DNA of 64,000 nt from Tunturiibacter gelidiferens (GTDB lineage Bacteria > Acidobacteriota > Terriglobia > Terriglobales > Acidobacteriaceae), in contig NZ_JACCCV010000001.1 in NCBI RefSeq assembly GCF_013410115.1, forward strand, positions 2,108,001 through 2,172,000, written 5' to 3'. The number at the start of each line of letters is the position of its first letter. Within the stretch, counting starts at the first letter, position 1. The notes beneath the pieces were generated by a model, which did not search any database, was not told the DNA's origin, and saw only the letters and a program-made list of their open reading frames with translations. Below, one piece after another: positions 26,166 to 34,743 of the stretch. Both the position numbers and the translations under genes were made by a program.

Positions 26166-28418
26166 ATGGACCAGGTAACGGAGTCGAAGGTGATTGGCGT
26201 TGCGACGCCCCGGATCGATGGACCGCTCAAGGTGAGTGGCTCGGCGATGTACGCCTCGGACTATAACTTTCCGGGCCTGCTCTACGCGTGGCCCGTCTGC
26301 GCAACCATCTCGAACGGGACGATGACACACCTGGACACGGTCGGAGCGGAGAAGATGCCCGGCGTTATTGCTGTCTATCATCGGGAGAACATCGGGAAGC
26401 TCTACCGAGTACCTCCTTCCACTGGCTTCACGCTCATCATCGATGAGAAGCGCCCCCCGTTTGAGGACGATACGATTCGTTACTACGGCCAGTACGTCGC
26501 CGTCGTCGTGGCGCAGACTGTCGAACAGGCGCGGGCCGCCGCCGAGAGTGTGAAGGTGACCTACAACAAAGAGAAGCCGGACACCGGGGAAAAGCTGCTG
26601 GGAACCCCGCTGACGACCGACAAGCCTGATGAGAAGAGCAAGCGCGGTGACACGGCTGCCGCGTTGAAGGTCGCGAAGGTGAAGGTGGATGCGGTATACA
26701 AGATTCCGGTCGAGACCCACAACCCGATCGAGTTGCATGCTTCGGTAGCAGTCTTCGACGGAAAGAAATATACGCTGTATGAGACCTCGCAGGCAGTTGT
26801 GAATCATCGCGATGTGATGGCGCAGATGCTGGGCGTTCCCACCGAGCAGGTACAGGTGATTACCCGATTCCTGGGCTCGGGATTCGGAGGCAAGTTGTGG
26901 CCGTGGCCCCATGGATTACTGGCTGCCGCGTGTGCACGCAACCTCGGGCGTCCCGTCAAGCTGGTGGTGAGCCGCCAGATGATGTTCCAGAGCGTCGGCC
27001 ACAGGCCCGCAATCGACCAGCGAATTCAGCTCGCGGCCGAACCCGATGGCAAGCTAACCGCAGTGCAACAGGATTACGTCAATCACACATCGATGCTTGA
27101 TGACTACGACGAAGGTTGCGGAGAGATTACGCCGTTCCTCTATAGCACGCCAAACCTGCTGGTGACCGGAGGCCTCGCTCGCCGTAACGTCGGCAACCCA
27201 ACGGCGATGCGAGGGCCGGGTGCAGTGCCGGGATTGTTCGCGTTGGAATCGGCCATGGATGAGCTGGCGATCGCGCTGAAGATGGACCCGGTGCAGCTGC
27301 GCTTGAAGAACGAACCAGCGCTCGACGAGAGCCTGAATATTCCATTTTCTTCCCGTCACATGAAGGAGTGTCTGACGGTTGGGGCGGAGAAGTTCGGCTG
27401 GGCGAAGCGCACTCCAGAGATAGGCTCGATGAAGCGCGATGGCCTGACGCTGGGCTGGGGTATGGCCGCATGCTCGTGGCTGGCGGCGCGAATCGAGACT
27501 GAGGCGACAGTCGAGCTTCTCCAGGATGGCTCAGCGCGAGTCGCTTGCGGCACGCAGGACATCGGCGGAGGAACCTATACCGTCATGGCTCAGGTCGTTA
27601 GTCATGAGACGGGTATTCCGGTTAACCGGATCGATGTCGTACTCGGCGACTCCTCGCTTCCGCCGGGGCCGATCTCGGGCGGCTCCTGGGTCACGGCCTC
27701 CATGACGCCGGCAGTGCTTGGAGCAGCCCAGAACGCAGGCAAGGCTCTCTTGCTCGCAGCGATCAAGTCTGATGGGTCGCCGTTCAAGGGCAAGAAGCAG
27801 GAGGACCTCGAACTCGTCAACGGAACGGTTCGCCTGAAAGGACAAGGGCAGGACGCAGTGCCAATGGCCGAGATTCTGCGGATCGCCAAGGTCAACTCAG
27901 TCTCCGGCACCAATACGTCGGATGGCACCTTCGGAGCCGCTAAGCCAAAGGTTTCGTTCCACTCCTACGGTGCGCAGTTTGCCGAAGTGACGTGGCAACC
28001 AGAGATAGCACGCCTTCGTGTCAGTCGTGTCGTAACGGTCATCGACGCTGGACGCATTCTGAATCCGCGGCCGGCTCGCAACCAGATTGAAGGTGCGGTG
28101 GTGATGGGTGTCGGTATGGCGCTGTTCGAAGAGACGATGTACGACGCACGCTCGGGTGCTCCGATCAACAACAATCTCGCAGATTACGTCGTAGCCGTGA
28201 ATGCGGACACGCCGGATATCGATGTCACGTTCCTCGACTATCCGGATTATCAACTCAATGCGCTCGGAGCTCGCGGCGTCGGAGAGATCGGTCTTGCTGG
28301 AATCGCCGCAGCGATTACCAATGCGGTCTATCACGCGACCGGTATTCGCGTGCGAGATCTGCCAGTGCGCATCGAGGACTTACTGGTTCCGGCGAGCAAA
28401 ACCACGCATCTCGCTTGA
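26166..28418 (+). CDS. Aldehyde/xanthine dehydrogenase-type molybdopterin subunit
   Basis: Catalytic 750-residue Moco subunit of the PaoC/YagR type. The N-terminal domain (RIDGPLKVSGSAMYASDY) is followed by the two-part Moco-binding domain with RFLGSGFGGK, AMRGPGAVPGLFALE, an ACGTQDIGGGTYT segment and the catalytic glutamate in ARGVGEIGLAG near 697-707. It starts 10 bases after the FAD gene. PaoABC oxidises aromatic aldehydes to acids; this substrate range is assumed from similarity. A dedicated PaoD/XdhC-like Moco chaperone is not visible in the island. Confidence 0.93.
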   Translation: MDQVTESKVIGVATPRIDGPLKVSGSAMYASDYNFPGLLYAWPVCATISNGTMTHLDTVGAEKMPGVIAVYHRENIGKLYRVPPSTGFTLIIDEKRPPFEDDTIRYYGQYVAVVVAQTVEQARAAAESVKVTYNKEKPDTGEKLLGTPLTTDKPDEKSKRGDTAAALKVAKVKVDAVYKIPVETHNPIELHASVAVFDGKKYTLYETSQAVVNHRDVMAQMLGVPTEQVQVITRFLGSGFGGKLWPWPHGLLAAACARNLGRPVKLVVSRQMMFQSVGHRPAIDQRIQLAAEPDGKLTAVQQDYVNHTSMLDDYDEGCGEITPFLYSTPNLLVTGGLARRNVGNPTAMRGPGAVPGLFALESAMDELAIALKMDPVQLRLKNEPALDESLNIPFSSRHMKECLTVGAEKFGWAKRTPEIGSMKRDGLTLGWGMAACSWLAARIETEATVELLQDGSARVACGTQDIGGGTYTVMAQVVSHETGIPVNRIDVVLGDSSLPPGPISGGSWVTASMTPAVLGAAQNAGKALLLAAIKSDGSPFKGKKQEDLELVNGTVRLKGQGQDAVPMAEILRIAKVNSVSGTNTSDGTFGAAKPKVSFHSYGAQFAEVTWQPEIARLRVSRVVTVIDAGRILNPRPARNQIEGAVVMGVGMALFEETMYDARSGAPINNNLADYVVAVNADTPDIDVTFLDYPDYQLNALGARGVGEIGLAGIAAAITNAVYHATGIRVRDLPVRIEDLLVPASKTTHLA

Positions 28419-28423
28419 TCGGA

Positions 28424-29665
28424 TCACGCCTTGCTGCCAAAGACTGCGTGGATCTGTTCAAGGTACGCATATCCGTGTTCCTTGTCCGGCTCAAGATAGC
28501 TCCCCTCAGTCCATTCGTTCCATGAGTTCACGGTGAGCAGCTTTGTCTTGAGGTCGGGAGAGTCGTCGAGGAACTGTTTTGCCGAGCGAAGGGCATCGCC
28601 AAACCGTTGCGGCGTGTTTCCTTGCACTACCGGCATGAAGGGATACGACGATTGGGTATAGATGTCTGATTGACATGCCCGTGGTGAGGAGTCCCATCCC
28701 ATCGAAACGTTCGGGTAATAGGGTTTTCCCAGCTTGGCGGATGCTGTAGCTCGATAGACTTCGTAAGCGGAAGCGAGATCTTGGTACTCCGAGGCGGGAA
28801 AGTTTTTCAGCTGGGCGTGATGGATCCAGACATAGGAAGTAGTGCTGTCGACGTTCAAACGCGCGAGCAGATCCTTCAGGTCTGTCACCTCCGTCTGCCC
28901 CGGTAACAGTTGGACACCCCAGGTGACCGCATTAAAATGCAAGTCTCGGAACCCTGCGGCCTTCACCTTATCGCGAAACTGTTGTAGTGCTGCCGCGGCT
29001 TTTTCAACACCACCCATTCCGAGCACAAATCGATACAACTCATAGATGGAAAAGTAGGGACACCCATCCACCTTGAGATAGCTGTCCTGGCTGAAGTAGT
29101 TCTTGACGATGTGGGTTGTGAGCTTGTCAAACGTGGCAGCCGTGACCTCGCCCGGATACTGAAGGTGTGGCGGAGCCGTCAACTTCGCAGGATGCAAATC
29201 GAACCAGTCATGATTGGCCCACATGATGGCGAACTCGACATCTGCGCGGTTGATCGCGTGCAGATAGCCGTCTTCGAGAGCGCCCTGCAAAAAAGGGCCG
29301 TCGTTATACCAATACCAATCGAAGATGAAGGCGGAGATTGACGCACGAGCAGCTGCGCTGATCTTTTGTTCAAAGACCTTTGGATCAGACTCATTCCCGT
29401 ACCCCCATAGCGGAACCTTTGGTTGTTTGTGGCCTGCAAAACGCGGCTTGGCGTCCTTTACCAGTTGCCACTCCGTCCACCCCTTGCCGTGGGCGAGATC
29501 ATTGCGGGGATCCTGGTGATAGTTGCCGAAGTAGTAAGCGGCGACTACGTACTTCTCGCTCTCTCGATGAGTTCGAGACTGCGCAATCCCGCTCTTCGCA
29601 ATTGAAAGCGCGATCGCATTTGACGCCATACTCTTCAGAAATCTCCTGCGGCTTTGGGTCGACAT
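28424..29665 (-). CDS. WbsX/GH99-like glycan-active protein
   Basis: A 413-residue protein with a Tat-like N-terminus (RRRFLKSMASNAIALSIAKSG) and a domain opening YVVAAYYFGNYHQDPRNDLAHG, then GWTEWQLVKDAKPRF, FIFDWYWYNDGPFL, MWANHDW and a closing WNEWTEGSYLEPD, the recurrent motifs of the WbsX/GH99-like group seen in polysaccharide loci. ATG at 29665 is chosen because the signal follows at once. It converges with the Moco subunit gene, 5 bases apart. A glycoside hydrolase or transferase role is uncertain. Confidence 0.8.
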   Translation of the reverse strand: MSTQSRRRFLKSMASNAIALSIAKSGIAQSRTHRESEKYVVAAYYFGNYHQDPRNDLAHGKGWTEWQLVKDAKPRFAGHKQPKVPLWGYGNESDPKVFEQKISAAARASISAFIFDWYWYNDGPFLQGALEDGYLHAINRADVEFAIMWANHDWFDLHPAKLTAPPHLQYPGEVTAATFDKLTTHIVKNYFSQDSYLKVDGCPYFSIYELYRFVLGMGGVEKAAAALQQFRDKVKAAGFRDLHFNAVTWGVQLLPGQTEVTDLKDLLARLNVDSTTSYVWIHHAQLKNFPASEYQDLASAYEVYRATASAKLGKPYYPNVSMGWDSSPRACQSDIYTQSSYPFMPVVQGNTPQRFGDALRSAKQFLDDSPDLKTKLLTVNSWNEWTEGSYLEPDKEHGYAYLEQIHAVFGSKA

Positions 29666-30381
29666 CTGAGACACGCTCCATTCGAGGTTGCAGACCATGT
29701 AAGACCCCACGCAGCAAGCAGGAGCCGACGATCTAGATTCTCATAACTGAAGGCAATCAACCGGACCGCAGATTTCAAGGTATATTCAGCGGCGCAATAC
29801 AACATCAGAGCGTGCACAGCACGCTGCGACGATCATCGTCTCAAGGCACAACTGGCACCGATACGAATGTAGCGGTAAGCCTGACCAATTGATATTTGTG
29901 GTGCGCCCGAGTTCCGCTAGTTTGAACTCTCTGGCCGAATTGCTGCGTCAAGCTCAACCCCTCTACAGCGAATGTCGTTCAATTCTTAATCACCCACCTG
30001 CGAAGGATGAAATCGGACTCCTGCCTCCCTCGGAAGACCTCGCAATTGGCGAAGTTGGGCGCGTAACCAACAAAGACGGCGCTTATATAACCCGTACGAT
30101 ATTAAAGCCCATTCCACGTATCCGGAACAGGATCATGTAAGCGACCCCAGATAATGGGGTATACGATGCTTATGGGTGACGACTGGGTTGCGATAAAGCC
30201 ACCGAAGAACCTCGAAGAGATGATCGACAGGTGGCTCTCCATCAAGGCGAGTCTGTGGGGTACCGTTTAGTGTGAGATTCGATCATCAAAAACGCATCCG
30301 AGAGGTGATGAAACTCAAGCTAACGGACGAGCAGTCCCGCAATCCAACAAATTAGCCGCGATTGAGGGGCATTTTTACATC
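29666..30381. other. 716-base degenerate region upstream of the recombinase
   Basis: The stretch holds the att-like 11-mer at 29899, a TTG-initiated 83-codon frame at 29889-30140 without recognisable motif, and a 34-codon ATG frame at 30166-30270 (ends SLWGTV). The recombinase N-terminus expected here is not recoverable in any frame that I can read. It looks like decayed element DNA. Confidence 0.5.
29899..29909. repeat. Putative att core identical to tRNA-Arg 3' ends
   Basis: TGGTGCGCCCG at 29899-29909 equals the first eleven plus-strand bases of both tRNA-Arg genes (24076-24086 and 31703-31713), in the same orientation. It sits immediately before the recombinase remnant. Confidence 0.6.
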
Positions 30382-31839
30382 ATGTGGGGACTGTGGGATC
30401 GCAACAACCTCATCCGAGCCAACCGCGACGTCAACCTCATCTTTTACGACTATTCCCGGTTTGGCCGCAAGGTGCTTCCTGCGTTGGAGGCGTTTGACCG
30501 GCTAGACAAGCTAGGTGTGTTTACCATTGCGGCCAATAATCCGGGCATCGATTGCAGAACAGCGTCCGGTCGAACTGCCAGGCGGGATGAACTCAGTCGC
30601 GCAGAGGATTTCAGCGATCAGCATTCCAAGAAGACCTCGGCGCGAATGAAGGCCGCGTTTGAAGACGGACGGTGGTGCAGACCTGCTCCTTTGGGGTACC
30701 TCTCCGTCGGTACCAAAACGAAAGGGCAGCCAAATATCGTACCGCTGGAGGGGGAAGCGAATTTAGTGGTGAAAGCGTTTGACCTTGTGCTACTTGGCCA
30801 TGACCGTCCCTCAGAAATTCTCCGCATGCTCACCGACTTGGGACTGCGGTCGAAGAAGGGAAACAAGCTCACCCTTCACGTATTCCTACAGGTGCTGCGC
30901 AACCCCGTCTACATCGGTCAAATGAAGTCTAAGAAGTGGGGGACACGAAAGGGCCTACATGAGCCGCTAGTTAAGGAACAAGTCTTCCGCAATGTGCAAT
31001 TGATTCTTAAGGGCAAGAAGCCTGTCGTAGCTCCGTACAAGCGGAACCGAGAGGACTTTCCGCTTCGCCGGTTCTTGCGCTGCGGTGAATGCAACAAACC
31101 CTTGACCGGCGGGACATCAAGGAGCGAGACAGGGAAGACCTATAACTACTACTCCTGTTACAGCTGTCGCGCTGTGAAGTCGCTGCTTGCGAGTAGGGCG
31201 GCAGACGAATTTCTGGAGTTGCTGGGACGACTGCGGGTTGATGCGGCTTTTACTACCGAGTTCGCTGCTGTGCTTGCCCAAGAATGGACGAATATGACGG
31301 GCGAGAGTGCCAAGCTTAAGCCCCGGTTACTGGCGCAGTTGAAAGAGCAGCAGGAGTTGCAAGAGAAGCTGGTGGCGGCCTACCTGAGGGGCGACAAAGC
31401 CATCATGCCGGTCTTCGAGAGGATGAACGCCAAGTTTGGAGAGGACATCGCCGCCATCGAGAGTCAGATTGCCGAAGCGGACGTGGAAAAGGCCACGTTT
31501 CAGGAGTTCCTTGAGTTCTCCAAGTCAATGCTGGTGGACATTCCAATGGCTTGGGCGCACGCCGATCTCGACCAAAAACAAAGAGTTCAAAATGTTCTCT
31601 TTCCCGGCGGCTTAAAATACCACCCCGAAAAAGGGATTTTGAACTCGGACAACGACTGCCTATTCAATCAGTTGGAATCGTTTCTGGGTGGAAAAATGAG
31701 TATGGTGCGCCCGGAGAGATTCGAACTCCCGACCCTTTGGTTCGAAGCCAAATGCTCTATCCAGCTGAGCTACGGGCGCGCAAAACAGGGAAGTGAACTA
31801 CAAGAGCATCCTAAAAATACCGGAGAAACAATCCTCTAG
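30382..31839 (+). pseudogene. Large serine recombinase remnant, N-terminus lost
   Basis: The frame of 485 codons begins inside the resolvase domain (VNLIFYDYSRFGRKVL, then ALEAFDRLDKLGVFTI), so the catalytic serine region (about the first 70 residues) is missing. The recombinase domain (GRWCRPAPLGYLSVG ... LRNPVYIGQMK), a zinc ribbon (FLRCGECNKPLTGG ... YYSCYSCR) and a coiled coil (310-400) follow. The last 47 codons run antisense through tRNA-Arg(TCG) (RPERFELPTLWFEAKCSIQL), so the natural C-terminus probably lay before 31703. It was probably the integrase of an element inserted at the tRNA 3' end. Confidence 0.85.
31703..31779 (-). tRNA. tRNA-Arg(TCG)
   Basis: Minus-strand tRNA from GCGCCCGTAGCTC to CGGGCGCACCA with CCA encoded, anticodon loop CTTCGAA (anticodon TCG). 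Differences from the ACG gene include compensating T-stem changes (GGGAG/CTCTCC versus GGAGG/CCTTCC), so both are independent functional tRNAs. Its 3' end is adjacent to the recombinase remnant, a common integration site. Right boundary of the probable island. Confidence 0.95.
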
Positions 31840-31842
31840 CAA
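31814..31842 (-). promoter_or_regulatory. Candidate promoter of tRNA-Arg(TCG)
   Basis: On the minus strand TTGCTA (31837-31842) and TATTTT (31814-31819) are spaced by exactly 17 bases, with transcription expected to begin 30 or so bases before the tRNA 5' end. Confidence 0.5.
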
Positions 31843-32106
31843 CTAGGTTGTAACCGCAGGCTCAGCCGGAGGGGGTGGAGTGAACATCGGCATCGTCTCG
31901 ACGATATCCAGCCCAGCGCGACGCAGCAGCTGATGGATCACCGGCTCGGTCAAACGAGTCGCGTCGTATTCGATTCGCACTGTCTTCTTCGCCTCGTCCA
32001 GCGCCATGTGACGCACCCCGTACACCTCGCGCATCTTCGCCATCGCCACAACAGAGGCTTCGGTCGGCGGAACTCCATAGCGGTAAAGAACATCAAGCTG
32101 TGTCAT
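31843..32106 (-). CDS. Small HMA-like hypothetical protein
   Basis: An 87-residue soluble protein beginning MTQLDVLYRYG. The pattern of a strand, a helix with MAKMREVYGVRHMAL, then DEAKKTVRIEYDATRLTEPVIHQLLRRAGLDI is that of the ferredoxin-like heavy-metal-associated fold, but the CxxC metal motif is absent. ATG at 32106 is chosen; GTG at 32127 is possible. Neither start has a good ribosome-binding site. Function unknown. Confidence 0.6.
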   Translation of the reverse strand: MTQLDVLYRYGVPPTEASVVAMAKMREVYGVRHMALDEAKKTVRIEYDATRLTEPVIHQLLRRAGLDIVETMPMFTPPPPAEPAVTT

Positions 32107-32208
32107 GGCTTCGATGATACCAGTCACGCCGTCACCCGTTTCGCCATATCTGCCAGATTTCCCTTTGCGGCCGGTAGGACGAGGATTCAGGGGTAGTCGC
32201 TAATTTTG

Positions 32209-32227
32209 TGAAAACGGAAGGTTTTCA
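32209..32227. terminator. Weak AT-rich hairpin after the TlpA-like gene
   Basis: TGAAAAC (32209-32215) and GTTTTCA (32221-32227) form a 7-bp stem with a GGAAG loop, just downstream of the TlpA-like stop on the minus strand. A short A/T-rich run follows, but no true U-tract. Confidence 0.35.
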
Positions 32228-32233
32228 ACGGCC

Positions 32234-32716
32234 TCACATCTTCGAGAGATAGCTGGTGATCTCGGGACTGGTCCATACCTGCGCTCCGATGAACTTCCGT
32301 CGCAACACGCCCTGCTTATCGATGATGTAGGTCTCGGGAATCTGCACCGTCCCATAGAGCGCGTTGACCTTCTGCTCCTCGTCGCGAACAGTCAATAGGT
32401 CGACATGATGGTCCACCAGAAACCGTTTATACACATCCGGATCCTGATCCATACTCACCGCGACGATCGCCAGCTCCGGCATCTGTTTTTGTAGCGCCAG
32501 CAGGCTGGGCAGCTCCTCGATGCAGGGCGCGCACCAGGTCGCCCACAGATTCAGCACCACCACCCGCCCGCGCAGCTTGCTCAAATCGACCGTCCGGGTG
32601 CCATCCCCCATCACAAACTGCGGCGCGGGCTTATCGATATTTCCGGGATGGCTGCCGCGGTCGCACCCCACCACCAGCAGCGGTCCCAACACTAAACTCA
32701 TCAACAATCTACGCAC
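32234..32716 (-). CDS. TlpA-like thioredoxin lipoprotein
   Basis: A 160-residue envelope thioredoxin: signal peptide with lipobox VVGC (C18), then a TlpA/ResA-type fold with active site WCAPC (C62, C65), cis-proline segment VQIPETYIID, and central DQDPDVYKRFLVDH. It is expected to reduce periplasmic disulfides, such as those of apocytochrome c. The start is GTG at 32716 with GGAG about 6 bases upstream. It is divergent from the glycosyltransferase gene, with only 30 bases between the starts. Confidence 0.9.
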   Translation of the reverse strand: MRRLLMSLVLGPLLVVGCDRGSHPGNIDKPAPQFVMGDGTRTVDLSKLRGRVVVLNLWATWCAPCIEELPSLLALQKQMPELAIVAVSMDQDPDVYKRFLVDHHVDLLTVRDEEQKVNALYGTVQIPETYIIDKQGVLRRKFIGAQVWTSPEITSYLSKM

Positions 32717-32732
32717 AAGTCACTCCACTTCC

Positions 32733-32746
32733 TATAATACGAAGTC
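32733..32746 (+). promoter_or_regulatory. -10 element suggesting a leaderless mRNA
   Basis: A perfect TATAAT at 32733-32738 ends 8 bases before the GTG at 32747, and no ribosome-binding site exists between them. Transcription would start at or next to the start codon. No good -35 hexamer is seen. Confidence 0.5.
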
Positions 32747-33838
32747 GTGAGCGACACCGACCCCGCGCAGGAACCGAATTCTACCGAAACACCCGACCTC
32801 GAACTCTCGGTCATCATTCCCGCCCGCAACGAGCAGCGCTCGCTGGCCGCCTGTCTGGCTTCTATTCTGAGCCAGTCTGAGCCCGGCTTCCTCCTCGGCC
32901 AGCAGTGGGAGTTGATCGTCGTCAACGATGACTCAACCGACAACACCCGCACCATCGCCGCCGAAGCAGCCTCTACCCACGAAGGGGTCCTCGTCTTCGA
33001 CGCCCCTCCATTAGACCTTAGCGCCAACGGAGGATTCACCGGCAAGACCAACGCCTGCTGGACCGGCGCGCAGGCCGCACGCGGCAGATACCTCCTCTTC
33101 ACCGACGCAGACACCATCCACCAGACCAACGACATCTCCCGGTCCCTCCGCGAAGCCGACCGCCATGACGCATCTCTGCTCTCCTACTCGCCCCGCCAGA
33201 TCGTCACCGGCTTCTGGCAGCACGCCGTCATGCCGTTGATCTTCTCCGAACTGGCCTCCGTCTATCCTCCAAAGCAAGTCAACGATCCAGCCAGCCGCCT
33301 CGCCGCTGCCAACGGCCAGTTCCTCCTCGTTGAACGCGATGCTTACTTCTCCGTCGGAGGACATCGTGCCGTCGGCAGAAGCGTTCTCGATGACGTCGCC
33401 CTCGCCGAAAACATAAAACGTGGCTCTCGGACCATCCGCTTCCGCTACGCCCCCGAAGCCCTCTCCACCCGCATGTACTGGACGACCTCAGAGATGGTCG
33501 AAGGCTGGACCAAAAACCTCGCCCTCCTCTTCCCGAAGCCCGTCGCCCTGGCCCTCTGGCGCGTCCTCGACCTTCTTCTCTTCTTCGGCCTGCCCGTTGC
33601 GGCGTTTGGCCTCTACTGGCTGCAACCCTGGCAGAGAAACGTTATCCTTCTCATCTGGGTCAGGACGCTGTGGCGCTTCTACTCTCGCGTTGCCCGTTCC
33701 AACTTCCCGGCACTAGATATAGCAATCTCCATCCTTGGCGTCCCGTTTTTCGTTTACTTACTTTTGCGCAGCGTGAGCCGTCATCGTTTCAAGAAAATCG
33801 TTATCTGGAAGGGACGTAACTACAACACCTCCCCCTAG
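32747..33838 (+). CDS. Family 2 glycosyltransferase, membrane-anchored
   Basis: A 363-residue GT-A glycosyltransferase: LSVIIPARNEQRSL near 20-33, NDDSTDNT near 63-70, LFTDADTIH (DxD metal motif) near 117-125, AANGQFLLVERDAYFSVGGH and LDDVALAENIKR, then three C-terminal helices (about 265-345). This layout resembles the carotenoid/hopanoid-associated transferases (CruC, CrtQ, HpnB type); no carotenoid or hopanoid gene adjoins, so the acceptor is open. GTG start, perhaps leaderless. Confidence 0.85.
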   Translation: MSDTDPAQEPNSTETPDLELSVIIPARNEQRSLAACLASILSQSEPGFLLGQQWELIVVNDDSTDNTRTIAAEAASTHEGVLVFDAPPLDLSANGGFTGKTNACWTGAQAARGRYLLFTDADTIHQTNDISRSLREADRHDASLLSYSPRQIVTGFWQHAVMPLIFSELASVYPPKQVNDPASRLAAANGQFLLVERDAYFSVGGHRAVGRSVLDDVALAENIKRGSRTIRFRYAPEALSTRMYWTTSEMVEGWTKNLALLFPKPVALALWRVLDLLLFFGLPVAAFGLYWLQPWQRNVILLIWVRTLWRFYSRVARSNFPALDIAISILGVPFFVYLLLRSVSRHRFKKIVIWKGRNYNTSP

Positions 33839-33893
33839 TTACCATGGTTTGCATCCGCCAATCCCACAAACACGTCTAACCACAGGAATAACG

Positions 33894-34304
33894 ATGATCT
33901 TTCTTACTCGCAAAGCCGAATTCTCCTCCGCCCACTTCTACTGGAACGAAGCGTGGTCGCCTGAAGAGAATCAACGCATCTTCGGCAAATGTGCCAATCG
34001 CAACGGCCACGGTCACAATTACACCCTCGAGGTCACAGTCGCAGGCTCGGTAGATGCCACCTCCGGCTTCGTCGTCGATCTCAAAGAATTGAAGGACATT
34101 CTCGAGCGCGAGGTCGTCAGCGTCTACGATCACCGGCATCTAAACCTCGAAGTTCCCGAGTTCAAAACCGCCATCCCCACGACCGAGAACATTGCTATCG
34201 CGATCTGGCAGCGCCTCCACGACAAGATCCCTCACGCAAAGTTGCACCGCGTCCGCGTCTACGAGATGCCGGATCTCTTCGCGGACTACTATGGAGAATC
34301 ATGA
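33894..34304 (+). CDS. 6-pyruvoyl-tetrahydropterin synthase/QueD family, copy 1
   Basis: A 136-residue T-fold enzyme acting on 7,8-dihydroneopterin triphosphate. FSSAHFY supplies a zinc-binding His, and GKCANRNGHGHNY holds the catalytic Cys and the HGH zinc ligands. TTENIAIAIW and YEMPDLFADYYGE complete the pattern. The Cys-to-HGH spacing is like eukaryotic PTPS-II rather than E. coli QueD. Start ATG at 33894 has AGGAA upstream. Its stop overlaps the start of a second PTPS by 4 bases. Confidence 0.9.
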   Translation: MIFLTRKAEFSSAHFYWNEAWSPEENQRIFGKCANRNGHGHNYTLEVTVAGSVDATSGFVVDLKELKDILEREVVSVYDHRHLNLEVPEFKTAIPTTENIAIAIWQRLHDKIPHAKLHRVRVYEMPDLFADYYGES

Positions 34305-34729
34305 AGGCGCATCTCAATCGCCGCTACCACTTCAGCGCGTCGCATCGCCTTCACACCGAGGCGTACGATGCCGCGAAGAATCGTGCCGTCTTCGGGAAGT
34401 GCAATAATCCCCACGGCCACGGCCACAACTACACCGTGCAGGTAACCATGAGCGGTCCGGTCGATCCGTCCACGGGAATGGTCTGCAATCTCGCGGAGCT
34501 TGATGCCTTTGCGCAAACAAATCTTCTCGCCCGGTTCGATCACATGAACCTGAATACCATGAATTGCTTTGCGAATATTGTCTCCACGACGGAGAATCTA
34601 AGTATCGAGATCTATCGCATCTTTCAACACTTTCCCGCTGCTCATCTGGAGCGGGTTCACGTTGAGGAGACCAGCAACAACTCGTTCGACTACGCCGGCG
34701 ACGCGACACCAACGCCAGGCACGATGTAA
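34301..34729 (+). CDS. 6-pyruvoyl-tetrahydropterin synthase family, copy 2
   Basis: A 142-residue paralogue of the preceding gene, sharing [39 protein letters not shown] and [10 protein letters not shown]. All zinc and catalytic residues are retained. The [13 protein letters not shown] block is close to that of animal PTPS. It overlaps the upstream copy (ATGA) and lies 14 bases before folE, so the three genes probably form one pterin operon. Why two copies coexist is unclear: heteromer, or separate products such as biopterin-type and carboxy-pterin. Confidence 0.9.
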   Translation: MKAHLNRRYHFSASHRLHTEAYDAAKNRAVFGKCNNPHGHGHNYTVQVTMSGPVDPSTGMVCNLAELDAFAQTNLLARFDHMNLNTMNCFANIVSTTENLSIEIYRIFQHFPAAHLERVHVEETSNNSFDYAGDATPTPGTM

Positions 34730-34743
34730 GAAAGGCCCGTCCT

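Noticed and set aside
30166..30270. 34-codon ATG frame before the recombinase
   Set aside because: No ribosome-binding site or similarity that I recognise; in a degenerate region it is likely noise or a fragment.
24076..31779. The two tRNA-Arg genes as a single att duplication created by insertion
   Set aside because: Their anticodons differ (ACG, TCG) and T-stem differences are compensated, so they are separate isoacceptor genes rather than a target-site copy. The 11-mer at 29899 is the better att candidate.
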